Assembly: GCA_938034875.1 (NCBI GenBank)
Contig: CALHND010000004.1
Location: 186,001 to 250,000 of the forward strand
DNA length: 64,000 nucleotides
Reading direction: 5' to 3'
Origin: an uncultured Clostridia bacterium
GTDB lineage: Bacteria > Bacillota > Clostridia > Oscillospirales > Acutalibacteraceae
This document shows, one piece after another, positions 23,473 to 32,753 of the stretch. The notes under the pieces were generated by a model. It saw only the letters and a program-made list of their open reading frames with translations, was not told where the DNA came from and searched no databases. The translations under genes and the position numbers were made by a program. Positions within the stretch are counted from its first letter, which is position 1. Every line of letters begins with the position of its first letter.

Positions 23473-25788
23473 ATGAGCAAATTTGGTTCATTTATTAATG
23501 ACGGTAAAGAGTACCGGATTCACGATTACAATCTTAAGCGTCCTCTGCTCAACTATATGTGGAATGATAAACTGCTTGCCGGGGTTAACAATCTCGGCGG
23601 CGGTGTCGGTGCTTATGGTGGCCGCACTCTTGCATACATTAGCACTGAACACGCCAGCCGAACCTCTGTAATACGCGACGGAAATCGCTATTTTTACATT
23701 CGTAACGAGGAAACCGGTGAAATATTTAACCCCGGTTATTATCCTGTTTGTAATGACATTAACGAGTACAGCTGTGTCCACGGTTTAGGTTACACTATAA
23801 TATCAAGCGAGTGTTTTGGTATTAAAGCTACTGCTCGTGTATTTGTCAACGCTAATGACCCATGCGAAATTTGGACGCTTACATTTGAAAACACAACAGA
23901 TAAAAATATTAAATTCAAAGTGTTTTCTCTTGCCGATTTTCTACTTGAAGGTTATCAGCGCTATTCCGATTATAATTCATATGTACACGGCCATTTTGAT
24001 AGCGAAGATAATGTTGTATTATGCATGAATGAAGCAATGGAGCGTCCGCACAAATGGTTTAACGGATTCATTTCATCCGATAAAAGGCCAAGCGGATTTG
24101 ACACATCTAAAAAAGCGGTTTTCGGCGCATTTGGTAACATCAACTGTCCTAAAATAGTTGTTGACGGTGCTTGTACAAACAGTCTTTCGGCTTGTGAGCA
24201 AATGACAGGTGTGCTCGAACACACATTTGAACTGCGCGCAGGAGAAAAAGATACATTAAACGTACTTATTGGCTGTGTAGACGGCACGGAAAGTGCAAAA
24301 TCAATTTCAAAAAAGCTGTTTACAGACGGAAAAATCGAAAGTGATTATGATTTGCTTATAGCTGAAAAAGCTGCCGTTCTTGAATCTATTACAGTTAATA
24401 CTCCCGACTCTAAAATTAACAATTTTACAAATGTATGGATCAAGCAGCAGGTTCAGCTTTGCGCAGAAGCGGGCCGTGACACAGGAAAAGGTTTTCGTGA
24501 TCAGCTTCAGGATGCATGGGCAATTTGCGCGTTTAACAGCGAACTGGGCAAGGAAAAAATACTTGAGACTCTTGAATATGAATATCCAGACGGCCGTTGT
24601 GTGCGTGGTTGGTTGCCTCTTGATCACCATGTTTATTCCGATGGAATGACATGGATTGCACCCACAGTAAATGCCTACATAAAAGAAACCGGTGACGCCG
24701 ATATACTAAATGAACAGGTAAAATTCTTATTATCCGAAGAGACGGGCACCGTATGGGAACACATTTTACGCGCAGTTAGATATAGTGCGAATGACCTTGG
24801 CGATGACGGACTTGTTCACTCTTTAGATGGCGACTGGAACGATTCTCTTAACATGACCGGTCTTGAAGGCAAGGGTGAAAGCGTTTGGACCTCAATAGCA
24901 CTTACATATGCTCTTAAAAACGTTGAAGAAATTGCTGATCGTTTTTATAAAGGGCAAGGAATAGCCGAAGAAATGAAAGCTTATCGCGAAAAGCTTACCG
25001 AAAACATAAATAATAATGCTTGGGATGGAGAATGGTATCTTGCTGCCATCAACGACCTCGGACAAAAGGTAGGCTCCAACGAAGAAAGCGAAGGCAAAAT
25101 ATATCTTAACTCGCAGACATGGGCTGTTTTAGCACAAGTTGCACCCAGAGAAAGACTTGAACAAGCTATGGCAAGCGTCGAGAAATACCTTGACTCTGAC
25201 TATGGTCCGCTTACCCTCTACCCCGCTTACAAGCATTTTAATAATCACATTGGCAGACTGACAAGCTTTGTACCGGGTATTTGGGAAAACGGCACTCCAT
25301 ACTGCCACGGTGGCTCATTCAAAGTTGTTGCTGATTGCATTATGGGCAACGGTGACAAAGCATACGAAACTATAATGAAAATATATCCCGATAGTGATAC
25401 AAATCCGTCTGATCATTCGGGTTGCGAACCGTATGCACTTACTAACATGTATTTTGGTCCGGAAAATCCGCGCAAAGGCGAAACCTTGTTTGCATGGGTA
25501 ACCGGTACTGCAGGTTGGATATTCCGTGCGGTAACGCAGTACATTCTTGGATTTATGCCAGGTTATGACACCATTGAGCTCGACCCATGTATTCCATCAA
25601 AATGGGATAAATGTGAAATGTCGCGTAAATTCCGTGGTGACAATTACATTGTCCGCATTTATAATCCTAATGGACTGCAAAAGGGATATAAGACAATGAT
25701 TGTTGACGGAAAAGAATATGTTGGCAATTCACTGCCCATATTTGCTGACGGCAAAGAACATATTGTAGAAATAACTTTAGGAAAATAA
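23473..25788 (+). CDS. GH94 family glycoside phosphorylase (cellobiose phosphorylase-like)
   Basis: The 771-residue protein is a GH94 phosphorylase. It has the N-terminal beta-sandwich (YGGRTLAYISTEHASRTS), the (alpha/alpha)6 barrel with GFRDQLQDAWAI and WLPLDHHVYSDGMTW, and the catalytic Asp in LDGDWNDSLN. The HGGSFKVVADCI and WVTGTAGWIFRAV segments of the phosphate site are also present. GH94 enzymes split beta-linked disaccharides such as cellobiose or diacetylchitobiose with phosphate to give a sugar-1-phosphate. The exact substrate cannot be read here. No signal peptide is present, so it acts in the cytoplasm on an imported disaccharide. AAGGAG lies immediately after the pheT stop and the first terminator follows this gene, so it seems to share the T-box-controlled pheST transcript. 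Confidence 0.92.
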   Translation: MSKFGSFINDGKEYRIHDYNLKRPLLNYMWNDKLLAGVNNLGGGVGAYGGRTLAYISTEHASRTSVIRDGNRYFYIRNEETGEIFNPGYYPVCNDINEYSCVHGLGYTIISSECFGIKATARVFVNANDPCEIWTLTFENTTDKNIKFKVFSLADFLLEGYQRYSDYNSYVHGHFDSEDNVVLCMNEAMERPHKWFNGFISSDKRPSGFDTSKKAVFGAFGNINCPKIVVDGACTNSLSACEQMTGVLEHTFELRAGEKDTLNVLIGCVDGTESAKSISKKLFTDGKIESDYDLLIAEKAAVLESITVNTPDSKINNFTNVWIKQQVQLCAEAGRDTGKGFRDQLQDAWAICAFNSELGKEKILETLEYEYPDGRCVRGWLPLDHHVYSDGMTWIAPTVNAYIKETGDADILNEQVKFLLSEETGTVWEHILRAVRYSANDLGDDGLVHSLDGDWNDSLNMTGLEGKGESVWTSIALTYALKNVEEIADRFYKGQGIAEEMKAYREKLTENINNNAWDGEWYLAAINDLGQKVGSNEESEGKIYLNSQTWAVLAQVAPRERLEQAMASVEKYLDSDYGPLTLYPAYKHFNNHIGRLTSFVPGIWENGTPYCHGGSFKVVADCIMGNGDKAYETIMKIYPDSDTNPSDHSGCEPYALTNMYFGPENPRKGETLFAWVTGTAGWIFRAVTQYILGFMPGYDTIELDPCIPSKWDKCEMSRKFRGDNYIVRIYNPNGLQKGYKTMIVDGKEYVGNSLPIFADGKEHIVEITLGK

Positions 25789-25800
25789 TAATTAAAATTA

Positions 25801-25838
25801 AACAGCCTATGAGCGCATTTGCTCATAGGCTGTTTTTT
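25801..25838. terminator. Bidirectional terminator between GH94 and the polysaccharide cluster
   Basis: The 14-bp perfect stem AACAGCCTATGAGC / GCTCATAGGCTGTT is followed by a T-run on the plus strand and by TTTAATTTTAATT on the minus strand. It ends both the pheST-GH94 transcript and the convergent polysaccharide operon. Confidence 0.93.
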
Positions 25839-25851
25839 ATGTTTGTAAATG

Positions 25852-27015
25852 TTAATATCTTAAGCTCTTTTCATTAAATCCGAGAGAATCATTGAGCTCT
25901 TTTATTGAATTGATTTTTTCATCGCTTATGTTTGAACTAATCTCTGACTCCGAATGAAATGTAGAGTTACGATTAAACGCTCCTCTAATGATTCGTTTAC
26001 ACCAAAAATAAGGCAGCAACACTTTGTTTTGTTTTAATTTGGGATAGTAACTGCACATGATATCATACTGCGGAAATACACGATCAAGCATAAATTTGAT
26101 TTTTCCCTTTGATGCAATTTGTCCGGCAACTCTGTTTTGAGTAGCGCCAAAAGTGTTGCAATCACATATGAAGTCGCCCAGAGCTTTTGTTGCTTCGTCA
26201 GCATCAGATCCATTAAACCAATAATTAGCGAGTGAAATTAACTTTTGATTAAATACCGATACTCCCAACTGAGCCAATCGCTCGTTAACCACATTGGTGT
26301 CAATTCTGTCACCAATATAGTTATTGAAAACCCAAGCATCTATAACAAACCTTATGCCAATTCCGCCCATAAGGTAGTGCTTGGCTGCATGTGTAATCAT
26401 ATAAACATAAAAATCTTCATTGCTCATTGCGTATGTATATTCTTTACCGTCTACGAGAGAAACTCTATCCCATACATCAGCAAAATCTCCCTCAAGTTCG
26501 GGGTGGTCTCCCATTAAGGAACAATGCATTTCAACATTAACAAACGGTGGCAGCAAATACGATGTGTCTTTTGCCGCTTTTTCACCTACTTTATAACCTA
26601 ATCCGAGCAGTATTTCGGCAACTCTTTCTTCATAAGTTTCGTCATATAAAATATCTAAATCCGAAGAAGTGCGTAATTCAGGACGAGGATACATTTTTCT
26701 TAATATGCTGCCTTTAAGCGGCATATTTTTAATTTTGTTCTTTTCAAAAATATCTGTTAATTTGCAAAGTTGTTCATCCTGCATAACATACTGCATAGTA
26801 TACATGCGGCATTTTTTTGAAAAGACTTTTTCAACTTCGTCAGGTAATACAATGCCAAGTTTTTTGATTCCGTCATAAACAATCGGAGTAATAGAGTGAG
26901 CTGATGAACATTTAAATACATGCATATAATCGACATTGTTATCTATATTTAATTTATTATCTGAGCCCAGAGAACAAGCAACGCAGTCAATTATAAATTT
27001 GTAACTATTGTCCAC
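25852..27015 (-). CDS. Nucleotidyltransferase-fold protein (NTP_transf_5 type)
   Basis: This roughly 387-residue protein has the signature of the uncharacterised nucleotidyltransferase family NTP_transf_5: NMPLKGSILRKMYP, then RTSSDLDILYDE with the paired metal-binding acids, then VEMHCSL and a conserved THAAKHY. The family is common at the end of surface-polysaccharide clusters, but its substrate is unknown. It may move a nucleotidyl or phospho-sugar group onto the polymer (inference). I chose GTG 27015 because AGGAG is 8 nt upstream; an earlier GTG at 27024 overlaps that site. It is the last gene of the cluster, just before the terminator. Confidence 0.82.
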   Translation of the reverse strand: MDNSYKFIIDCVACSLGSDNKLNIDNNVDYMHVFKCSSAHSITPIVYDGIKKLGIVLPDEVEKVFSKKCRMYTMQYVMQDEQLCKLTDIFEKNKIKNMPLKGSILRKMYPRPELRTSSDLDILYDETYEERVAEILLGLGYKVGEKAAKDTSYLLPPFVNVEMHCSLMGDHPELEGDFADVWDRVSLVDGKEYTYAMSNEDFYVYMITHAAKHYLMGGIGIRFVIDAWVFNNYIGDRIDTNVVNERLAQLGVSVFNQKLISLANYWFNGSDADEATKALGDFICDCNTFGATQNRVAGQIASKGKIKFMLDRVFPQYDIMCSYYPKLKQNKVLLPYFWCKRIIRGAFNRNSTFHSESEISSNISDEKINSIKELNDSLGFNEKSLRY

Positions 27016-27051
27016 TTTTATCACTCCTGAATTAATTTGAGACTTTAAAAC

Positions 27052-28101
27052 TCAATTCATATTAAACTGTTTATACCACTTAGCATATTTTGATAATCCG
27101 TCTTTTAGTGATGTATTTGGCTTGAAACCAAAATCCTTTACTAAATCATCAACATCCGCAAATGTCTGATATACATCGCCGGGTTGCATAGGCAAATATT
27201 CCTTATCACCGGGTTTATTTATTACCCCCTCAGCAATAAGACATTCTTCCAGCGTTTCAACAAACACTTTCAGACTCTCGGGTTGATTGTTACCAATATT
27301 GTAAACCTTATATCGAGCTCCGTCATCATTTACACATGGTGCTTTACTCATCACGTTCATAACGCCCGTAACGATATCATCAATATAAGTAAAATCGCGG
27401 TACATATCACCAAAATTAAATATTTGAATTTTTTCTCCATTTACAAGTTTGTTGGTAAAACCGAAATATGCCATATCAGGTCTGCCAAGCGGTCCGTAAA
27501 CTGTAAAAAAGCGTAGTCCCGTTGATGGAATACCATACAATTTGCTATACGCATGAGCCATAAGCTCATTGGATTTTTTTGTTGCTGCATACAAACTGAC
27601 GGGATTATCCACCTTGTCCTCTGTTGAGTATGGAACTTTTTTATTGCTACCGTAAACAGATGAACTGGATGCATAAACCAGGTGTTCAACACCTCGTTTT
27701 CCATCATCATATGAGTGACGGCAAGCCTCAAGAATATTGAAAAAACCAACAATATTAGACTCAATATAAGCTTCAGGGTTAGTAATGGAATATCTGACTC
27801 CCGCCTGTGCTGCAAGGTTAACTACAATATCAGGCTTGTATTCATCAAACAATTTATCTACTGCCGCTTTATCAGCAAGATTGCCTTTTATGAATGTAAA
27901 CTTTCCTGTCTCACTTTCATCAGACACCCGATTTAAAATGCGAAGCCGCTCCTCTTTTAAACTGACATCATAGTAATCGTTTAAACTGTCAAAACCTACA
28001 ATATGAACAGACTCATTTTCTTCAAGAATAGTTTTTGATAGATGAAATCCTATAAACCCGGCAGCGCCCGTAATCAGAATAGTTTTATTGGAAAAATTCA
28101 T
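27052..28101 (-). CDS. UDP-glucuronate 4-epimerase-like NAD-dependent epimerase
   Basis: This 349-residue extended SDR has the NAD-binding GAAGFIGFHLS and the active-site Ser and Tyr-x3-Lys (YASSSSVYG, LYAATKKSNE). FDSLNDYYDVSLKEERL is the sequence typical of the CapI/GAE group that turns UDP-glucuronate into UDP-galacturonate. That fits the UDP-glucose 6-dehydrogenase encoded two genes upstream, so the two steps together supply a uronic acid. Simple 4-epimerisation of another UDP-sugar is the alternative. The start is ATG 28101 with AAGGTG upstream; the open frame extends to a GTG at 28110 without support. Confidence 0.88.
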   Translation of the reverse strand: MNFSNKTILITGAAGFIGFHLSKTILEENESVHIVGFDSLNDYYDVSLKEERLRILNRVSDESETGKFTFIKGNLADKAAVDKLFDEYKPDIVVNLAAQAGVRYSITNPEAYIESNIVGFFNILEACRHSYDDGKRGVEHLVYASSSSVYGSNKKVPYSTEDKVDNPVSLYAATKKSNELMAHAYSKLYGIPSTGLRFFTVYGPLGRPDMAYFGFTNKLVNGEKIQIFNFGDMYRDFTYIDDIVTGVMNVMSKAPCVNDDGARYKVYNIGNNQPESLKVFVETLEECLIAEGVINKPGDKEYLPMQPGDVYQTFADVDDLVKDFGFKPNTSLKDGLSKYAKWYKQFNMN

Positions 28102-28118
28102 TATTCTCACCTTATTGG

Positions 28119-28637
28119 TTATTTTTCAAGCATTTTAAGTACTTCAGCTTTTTTATTAAGATTATAATTATCTCTATCATAATCAGGTAAATTCAATAAA
28201 CATTTTTCAGCATATTTCTCTGTAGTTTGAATGAATTTTGCAGGATTGCCTCCCCAAATTTCACCGCTTGGTATATCCTTTGTTACAACCGACCCCGCAG
28301 CTACAATTGAATAATCACCAATTGTTACACCAGGCATAATAGTGGAACGACAACCTATAAAACAATTAGAGCCGATATTGATTTTTCCAAATTTGAGAAC
28401 ATTACGATACTTTGGGTCTTTTTTTATAATGCTAATTGCACCATCATGTGTTATAAATGCACAATCAAATGAAATATTTACATTATCACCAAGAGTAATA
28501 AGATAAGACTCACTACCCCATACTTGCGGTCCAATTATTCTGCAGTTTTTTCCTATATTAACACCAATTTTTTTAGCATATGAAACGGGGTTTTTGCGAT
28601 GCTGTATAAAATTAATAAGGATTTTTATAATATTCAT
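28119..28637 (-). CDS. Hexapeptide-repeat acyltransferase
   Basis: This 172-residue protein is built of left-handed beta-helix hexapeptide repeats (IGVNIGKNCRIIG, INIGSNCFIGCRSTIMPG, VTIGDYSIVAAGSVVT) and ends in the usual DIPSGEIWGGNPAKFI. It belongs to the sugar O-acetyltransferase group (maltose/galactoside acetyltransferase-like) and probably acetylates a precursor sugar of the cluster using acetyl-CoA in the cytoplasm. The active-site His is probably in FITHDGA. It is the third acyl-modification gene in the cluster and the only soluble one. AGGGGG precedes the ATG. Confidence 0.87.
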   Translation of the reverse strand: MNIIKILINFIQHRKNPVSYAKKIGVNIGKNCRIIGPQVWGSESYLITLGDNVNISFDCAFITHDGAISIIKKDPKYRNVLKFGKINIGSNCFIGCRSTIMPGVTIGDYSIVAAGSVVTKDIPSGEIWGGNPAKFIQTTEKYAEKCLLNLPDYDRDNYNLNKKAEVLKMLEK

Positions 28638-28653
28638 ATTTATCCCCCTAAAA

Positions 28654-29886
28654 TCAGTCTCTTCGGAATAAATCCCTAGTGTATACCTTATCTTCTACAT
28701 CATCAAGTACATTGTCATATCTGTTTGCTACAATAACATCACTCATGGATTTAAATTTATCTAAATCATTTACAACACGGCTGCCAAAGAATGTGGACCC
28801 GTCCTCAAGCGTAGGCTCATAAACAATAACAGATGCGCCTTTAGCCTTTAAGCGCTTCATTACTCCCTGGATGCTGCTCTGTCGGAAATTATCGCTGTTA
28901 GCTTTCATAGTCAGTCTAAATACTCCGACAGTAATTTGTTTCTCCATATTACTATCATAATCGCTGTTTTCGCTGTAATAGCCCGACATTGATAAAATAC
29001 GATCGGCCACAAAATCTTTTCTTGTTCTATTAGATTCAACAATTGCTTTTACAATATTTTCGGGTACATCATCATAGTTTGCAAGCAGTTGCTTTGTATC
29101 CTTAGGCAGGCAGTATCCGCCATAACCAAAGGACGGATTATTATAGTGTCCTCCTATACGCGGGTCCAGACACACACCGTCAATGATTTGTTTGGTATCA
29201 AGCCCTTTCAGCTCAGCGTATGTATCAAGTTCATTAAAATAGCTGACTCGTAGAGCAAGATATGTATTAGCAAAAAGCTTAACTGCCTCTGCCTCTGTAA
29301 AGCCCATGAAAAGTGTATCGATATCTTTTTTTATCGCTCCTTGCTTAAGCAAATCGGCAAAAACTTTTGCAGAGTTTACAAGGCGATCATCATTAGTATC
29401 TGTTCCGACTATTATGCGCGAAGGGTAAAGGTTATCGTGTAACGCTTTTCCTTCTCTCAAAAATTCAGGGCTGAATATAATGTTTTTGCTGCCTGTTTTT
29501 TCTCTAATGCTTTTGGTATAACCTACAGGTACCGTGGATTTAATAACCATAATGGCATCCGGATTATACTTCATTACCAATTCTATCACAGCTTCTACAG
29601 CAGATGTGTCGAAAAAGTTCTTCTTGCTATCATAATTTGTCGGTGCTGCAATTAAAACAAATTCAGCATCTGAATAAGCCTTTTCAGCGTCAATAGTTGC
29701 AGTAAGGTCAAGTTCCTTTGTTAAAAGATACTCCTCAATCTCCTTATCAACAATCGGAGACTTTTTGTTATTAATCAGTTCGACTTTTTCCGGCATAATA
29801 TCGACAGCAAATACTGTATTATGCTGAGCCAATAAAACGGCGTTTGATAGTCCTACATATCCTGTTCCTGCTACTGCAATTTTCAT
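28654..29886 (-). CDS. UDP-glucose 6-dehydrogenase
   Basis: This 410-residue UDP-glucose/GDP-mannose dehydrogenase has the N-terminal NAD site AVAGTGYVGLSNA, STVPVGYTKSI, FSPEFLREGKALHDN and the catalytic cysteine in FGYGGYCLPKDTKQLL. The C-terminal UDP-binding domain starts near residue 300. It oxidises UDP-glucose to UDP-glucuronate. The FSPEFLREG and GYGGYCLPKDTKQL forms fit the short bacterial Ugd enzymes. With the 4-epimerase at 27052 it gives UDP-glucuronate and UDP-galacturonate, which suggests an acidic polymer. Confidence 0.93.
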   Translation of the reverse strand: MKIAVAGTGYVGLSNAVLLAQHNTVFAVDIMPEKVELINNKKSPIVDKEIEEYLLTKELDLTATIDAEKAYSDAEFVLIAAPTNYDSKKNFFDTSAVEAVIELVMKYNPDAIMVIKSTVPVGYTKSIREKTGSKNIIFSPEFLREGKALHDNLYPSRIIVGTDTNDDRLVNSAKVFADLLKQGAIKKDIDTLFMGFTEAEAVKLFANTYLALRVSYFNELDTYAELKGLDTKQIIDGVCLDPRIGGHYNNPSFGYGGYCLPKDTKQLLANYDDVPENIVKAIVESNRTRKDFVADRILSMSGYYSENSDYDSNMEKQITVGVFRLTMKANSDNFRQSSIQGVMKRLKAKGASVIVYEPTLEDGSTFFGSRVVNDLDKFKSMSDVIVANRYDNVLDDVEDKVYTRDLFRRD

Positions 29887-29906
29887 ATTACATGGGTCTC
29901 CTTATT

Positions 29907-30818
29907 TTAGTTTTTTCGTTGGTTATTGGCAGTCCAATCAGCAAACTTAATTTTATCATGTTTACCAATAATGTTATCAAGTTTGTCCGAATTAAAAACA
30001 GTACTGCCTGTCTCCATTTCATATGCAAGTTTAGGCCAATCAATTTGCTCAACGGAAACTCCAAAATTGTTTGCAATTAACTGTGCCATTTCAATTAGAC
30101 TATAATTTTCGCCACCGATGTTATATACATCGTTTATGCATTTATTACTAACAGCTGCATCAATAATTGAATTGCAAACATCAGAAATATGAGTTAATGT
30201 TCGGCGTTGGCTGCCATCACCGTATATTGTAATGTTTTTGCCTTTCTTTGCACTTGAAATCATAAACTCAGCCGTGCCATAAGACGATGCCTCATCAACA
30301 TCACTTCCATATGGTACACATATACGAAGAATACAATATTTTACGCCAAACAACTGATGATATAGTAAGATGTAATTCTCACAAGCTAACTTATTTATGG
30401 CATATATACTTTTAAATTCTTTTTCACTATCTTCAGATAGAGTATCGTTGCTTCCTTTATATATAAGCCGAGTAGAAGGAAAAATCAACTTTGCATTTGA
30501 TTGTTGTCTTCTATATTCATTTAAAACATTAAGCAAAGAAAGCTCGTTAATAATTATATAATCGTGTGGATTATTAAAGCCATCAGCAGTTCCCGTTTTT
30601 CCGGTAAAAAGAAAAACAGCGTCGCAATCAAAATCTATATTTTTCACGGAATCAGCAGATAAAACGTCAATTTTTGAATAGTTCGGCTCATTATCAGCAT
30701 GATTCTCATGATAATCATATAAATATAAGTCTGCACTATTGTTTTTTTTCAGGATGTAAATAAGATTGCGTGCAATATAACTATTAGCACCAATTATAAC
30801 AAATTTCTTTCTACTCAT
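29907..30818 (-). CDS. NAD-dependent epimerase/dehydratase family reductase (putative 4-ketoreductase)
   Basis: This 303-residue extended SDR has a variant Rossmann start (FVIIGANSYIARNLIYIL), FPSTRLIYKG with the catalytic Ser/Thr, and the Tyr-x3-Lys YAINKLACENY. RRTLTHISDVC and YNIGGENYSLIEMAQLI are typical of nucleotide-sugar epimerases and reductases. The role is inferred from context: it overlaps rfbB by 4 bp and lies in a run with rfbA, a Gfo/Idh/MocA reductase and an NDP-hexose 2,3-dehydratase. There the missing step is reduction of the C4 ketone of a dTDP-2,6-dideoxy sugar. A C4-epimerase role is possible. Confidence 0.82.
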   Translation of the reverse strand: MSRKKFVIIGANSYIARNLIYILKKNNSADLYLYDYHENHADNEPNYSKIDVLSADSVKNIDFDCDAVFLFTGKTGTADGFNNPHDYIIINELSLLNVLNEYRRQQSNAKLIFPSTRLIYKGSNDTLSEDSEKEFKSIYAINKLACENYILLYHQLFGVKYCILRICVPYGSDVDEASSYGTAEFMISSAKKGKNITIYGDGSQRRTLTHISDVCNSIIDAAVSNKCINDVYNIGGENYSLIEMAQLIANNFGVSVEQIDWPKLAYEMETGSTVFNSDKLDNIIGKHDKIKFADWTANNQRKN

Positions 30819-31834
30819 CTGTTTGTATACATCTTTTCATAATAGTCTTTATAGTCGCCGTTAATAATGTTTTCCCACCAGTTCTTGTTGTCTAAATACC
30901 ATTTAATTGTTTTTTCAATCCCGGTGTTAAAGTCAGTCTGAGGCAACCAACCGAGTTCGTTGTGAATTTTAGTCGGGTCAATTGCATATCGTCTGTCGTG
31001 TCCGGGTCTGTCAGAAACAAAAGTAATTAAACTTTCTGGTTTATCAAGAGTTTTAAGTATTATTTTTACAACATCAATGTTTGCCCTTTCATTATGGCCG
31101 CCAATGTTATAAATTTCGCCTTCTCTGCCGTTTCTAATTACAAGATCGATTGCAGCACAGTGATCCTCTACATACAGCCAGTCACGTACATTGTCGCCTT
31201 TTCCGTACACAGGAAGCGTTTGGTCAGCAAGCGCACGTATAATCATTAAAGGTATCATTTTTTCAGGAAAATGATACGGTCCGTAGTTGTTTGAGCATCT
31301 GCTGATAGACACAGGCAATCCGTATGTTCTATGGTATGCTAATACCAAAAGGTCTGCGGAAGCCTTTGATGCTGAATACGGGCTTGAAGTATGAATGGGT
31401 GTATCTTCTGTAAAAAATAAGTCTGTGCGCTCAATCGGTAAGTCTCCATACACTTCATCGGTCGAAACTTGATGATATCGCTTAATTCCGTATTTTAAAC
31501 AAGCATCCATCAAAACCTGAGTTCCAATAATATTAGTCTTTAAAAATACACCGGGGTCAGCAATAGAACGATCTACATGAGACTCAGCCGCAAAGTTAAC
31601 AACAACATCGATTTTTTCTCTCTCAAAAATTTCATATACAGCTTTTTTATCAGAAATATCACCCTTAACAAAAGAAAAGTTCTGATTGTTCATAACACTT
31701 TCAAGTGTAGCTAAATTTCCTGCATATGTGAGGTTGTCGAGGCAAATAATTCGATCATCTGAATGCTTTTTGAGCAAATAGAATATGAAATTGCTACCTA
31801 TAAATCCGGCTCCACCGGTAACTAAAATATTCAT
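30815..31834 (-). CDS. rfbB: dTDP-glucose 4,6-dehydratase
   Basis: The 339-residue protein matches RfbB/RmlB closely: TGGAGFIGSNFI, DNLTYAGNLATLESV, NFAAESHVDRSI, the catalytic STDEVYGDL with its Asp-Glu pair, the Tyr-x3-Lys in PYSASKASADLL, and SRCSNNYGPYHFPEKMIPL. It makes dTDP-4-keto-6-deoxyglucose from dTDP-glucose. The next enzymes encoded beside it are not the rhamnose pair RfbC/RfbD but a 2,3-dehydratase and two reductases, so the branch seems to lead to a 2,6-dideoxy sugar. Confidence 0.97.
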   Translation of the reverse strand: MNILVTGGAGFIGSNFIFYLLKKHSDDRIICLDNLTYAGNLATLESVMNNQNFSFVKGDISDKKAVYEIFEREKIDVVVNFAAESHVDRSIADPGVFLKTNIIGTQVLMDACLKYGIKRYHQVSTDEVYGDLPIERTDLFFTEDTPIHTSSPYSASKASADLLVLAYHRTYGLPVSISRCSNNYGPYHFPEKMIPLMIIRALADQTLPVYGKGDNVRDWLYVEDHCAAIDLVIRNGREGEIYNIGGHNERANIDVVKIILKTLDKPESLITFVSDRPGHDRRYAIDPTKIHNELGWLPQTDFNTGIEKTIKWYLDNKNWWENIINGDYKDYYEKMYTNR

Positions 31835-31843
31835 TTTACACTC

Positions 31844-32737
31844 CTACTTTACTGTACTGTAAAATTTGTCTTCCGCAACTGATTTTAGGTGTTCTCCATA
31901 TGGTGATTTACCATATTTAGCTGCTTGTTCAAAAAGATCTTTTTTTGATATCCAGCCGAAACGATAAGCTATTTCTTCGGGTGCAGAAACCTTAACACAT
32001 TGGTGTTGTTCAACCATTCTTATGTATTCTGCAGCATCGCACAAACTTTCGCATGTGCCTGTATCCATCCACGCAAAGCCGCGTCCCAAAAGTTCGACAT
32101 CAAGTGTTCCATCATTTAAGTAAAGCCGATTTAAATCTGTAATCTCAAGTTCTCCACGCGGTGATGGTTTTAAACTTTTTGCATAATCAATAACACGGTT
32201 ATCGTAAAAATACAGTCCAGTGACAGCATAATTTGATTTTGGGTTAATTGGCTTTTCTTCAATAGATGTTACCTTATGATTTTCGTCAAATTCAATTACG
32301 CCAAATCTTTCAGGGTCTTTAACATAATATCCAAAAACAGTTGCAATACCTTTTTCAGCTTTTTCAACTGCTTTTTTCAGTGTGCTTGAAAAGCCATTTC
32401 CGTAAAATATGTTATCACCAAGTATCATCGTACAACAATCGTTACCGATATATTCTTCACCAATTATAAATGCTTGCGCTAATCCGTCGGGACTTGGCTG
32501 TACTTTATATGATAAAGATATCCCAAACTGAGAACCATCGCCTAAAAGGTTTTCAAATCGGGGTAAATCCTCCGGTGTTGAGATTATCAAAACATCTCTG
32601 ATACCGGCTAGCATAAGTGTAGATAATGGATAATATATCATTGGTTTGTCATAAACCGGCAAAAGCTGCTTTGATGTAACCATTGTTAATGGATATAGTC
32701 TTGTGCCTGATCCTCCAGCTAATATTATTCCCTTCAT
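31844..32737 (-). CDS. rfbA: Glucose-1-phosphate thymidylyltransferase
   Basis: The 297-residue protein is full-length RfbA: the nucleotide-binding GGSGTRLYPLTMVTSKQLLP, YDKPMIYYPLSTLMLAG, PDGLAQAFIIGE, LGDNIFYG, EEKPINPKSNYAVTGLYFYD and GFAWMDTGT. It joins glucose-1-phosphate and dTTP to give dTDP-glucose for RfbB, which is encoded 9 bp downstream. A GGGG-rich site precedes the ATG. Confidence 0.97.
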   Translation of the reverse strand: MKGIILAGGSGTRLYPLTMVTSKQLLPVYDKPMIYYPLSTLMLAGIRDVLIISTPEDLPRFENLLGDGSQFGISLSYKVQPSPDGLAQAFIIGEEYIGNDCCTMILGDNIFYGNGFSSTLKKAVEKAEKGIATVFGYYVKDPERFGVIEFDENHKVTSIEEKPINPKSNYAVTGLYFYDNRVIDYAKSLKPSPRGELEITDLNRLYLNDGTLDVELLGRGFAWMDTGTCESLCDAAEYIRMVEQHQCVKVSAPEEIAYRFGWISKKDLFEQAAKYGKSPYGEHLKSVAEDKFYSTVK

Positions 32738-32753
32738 ATTACAACCCCTATAT

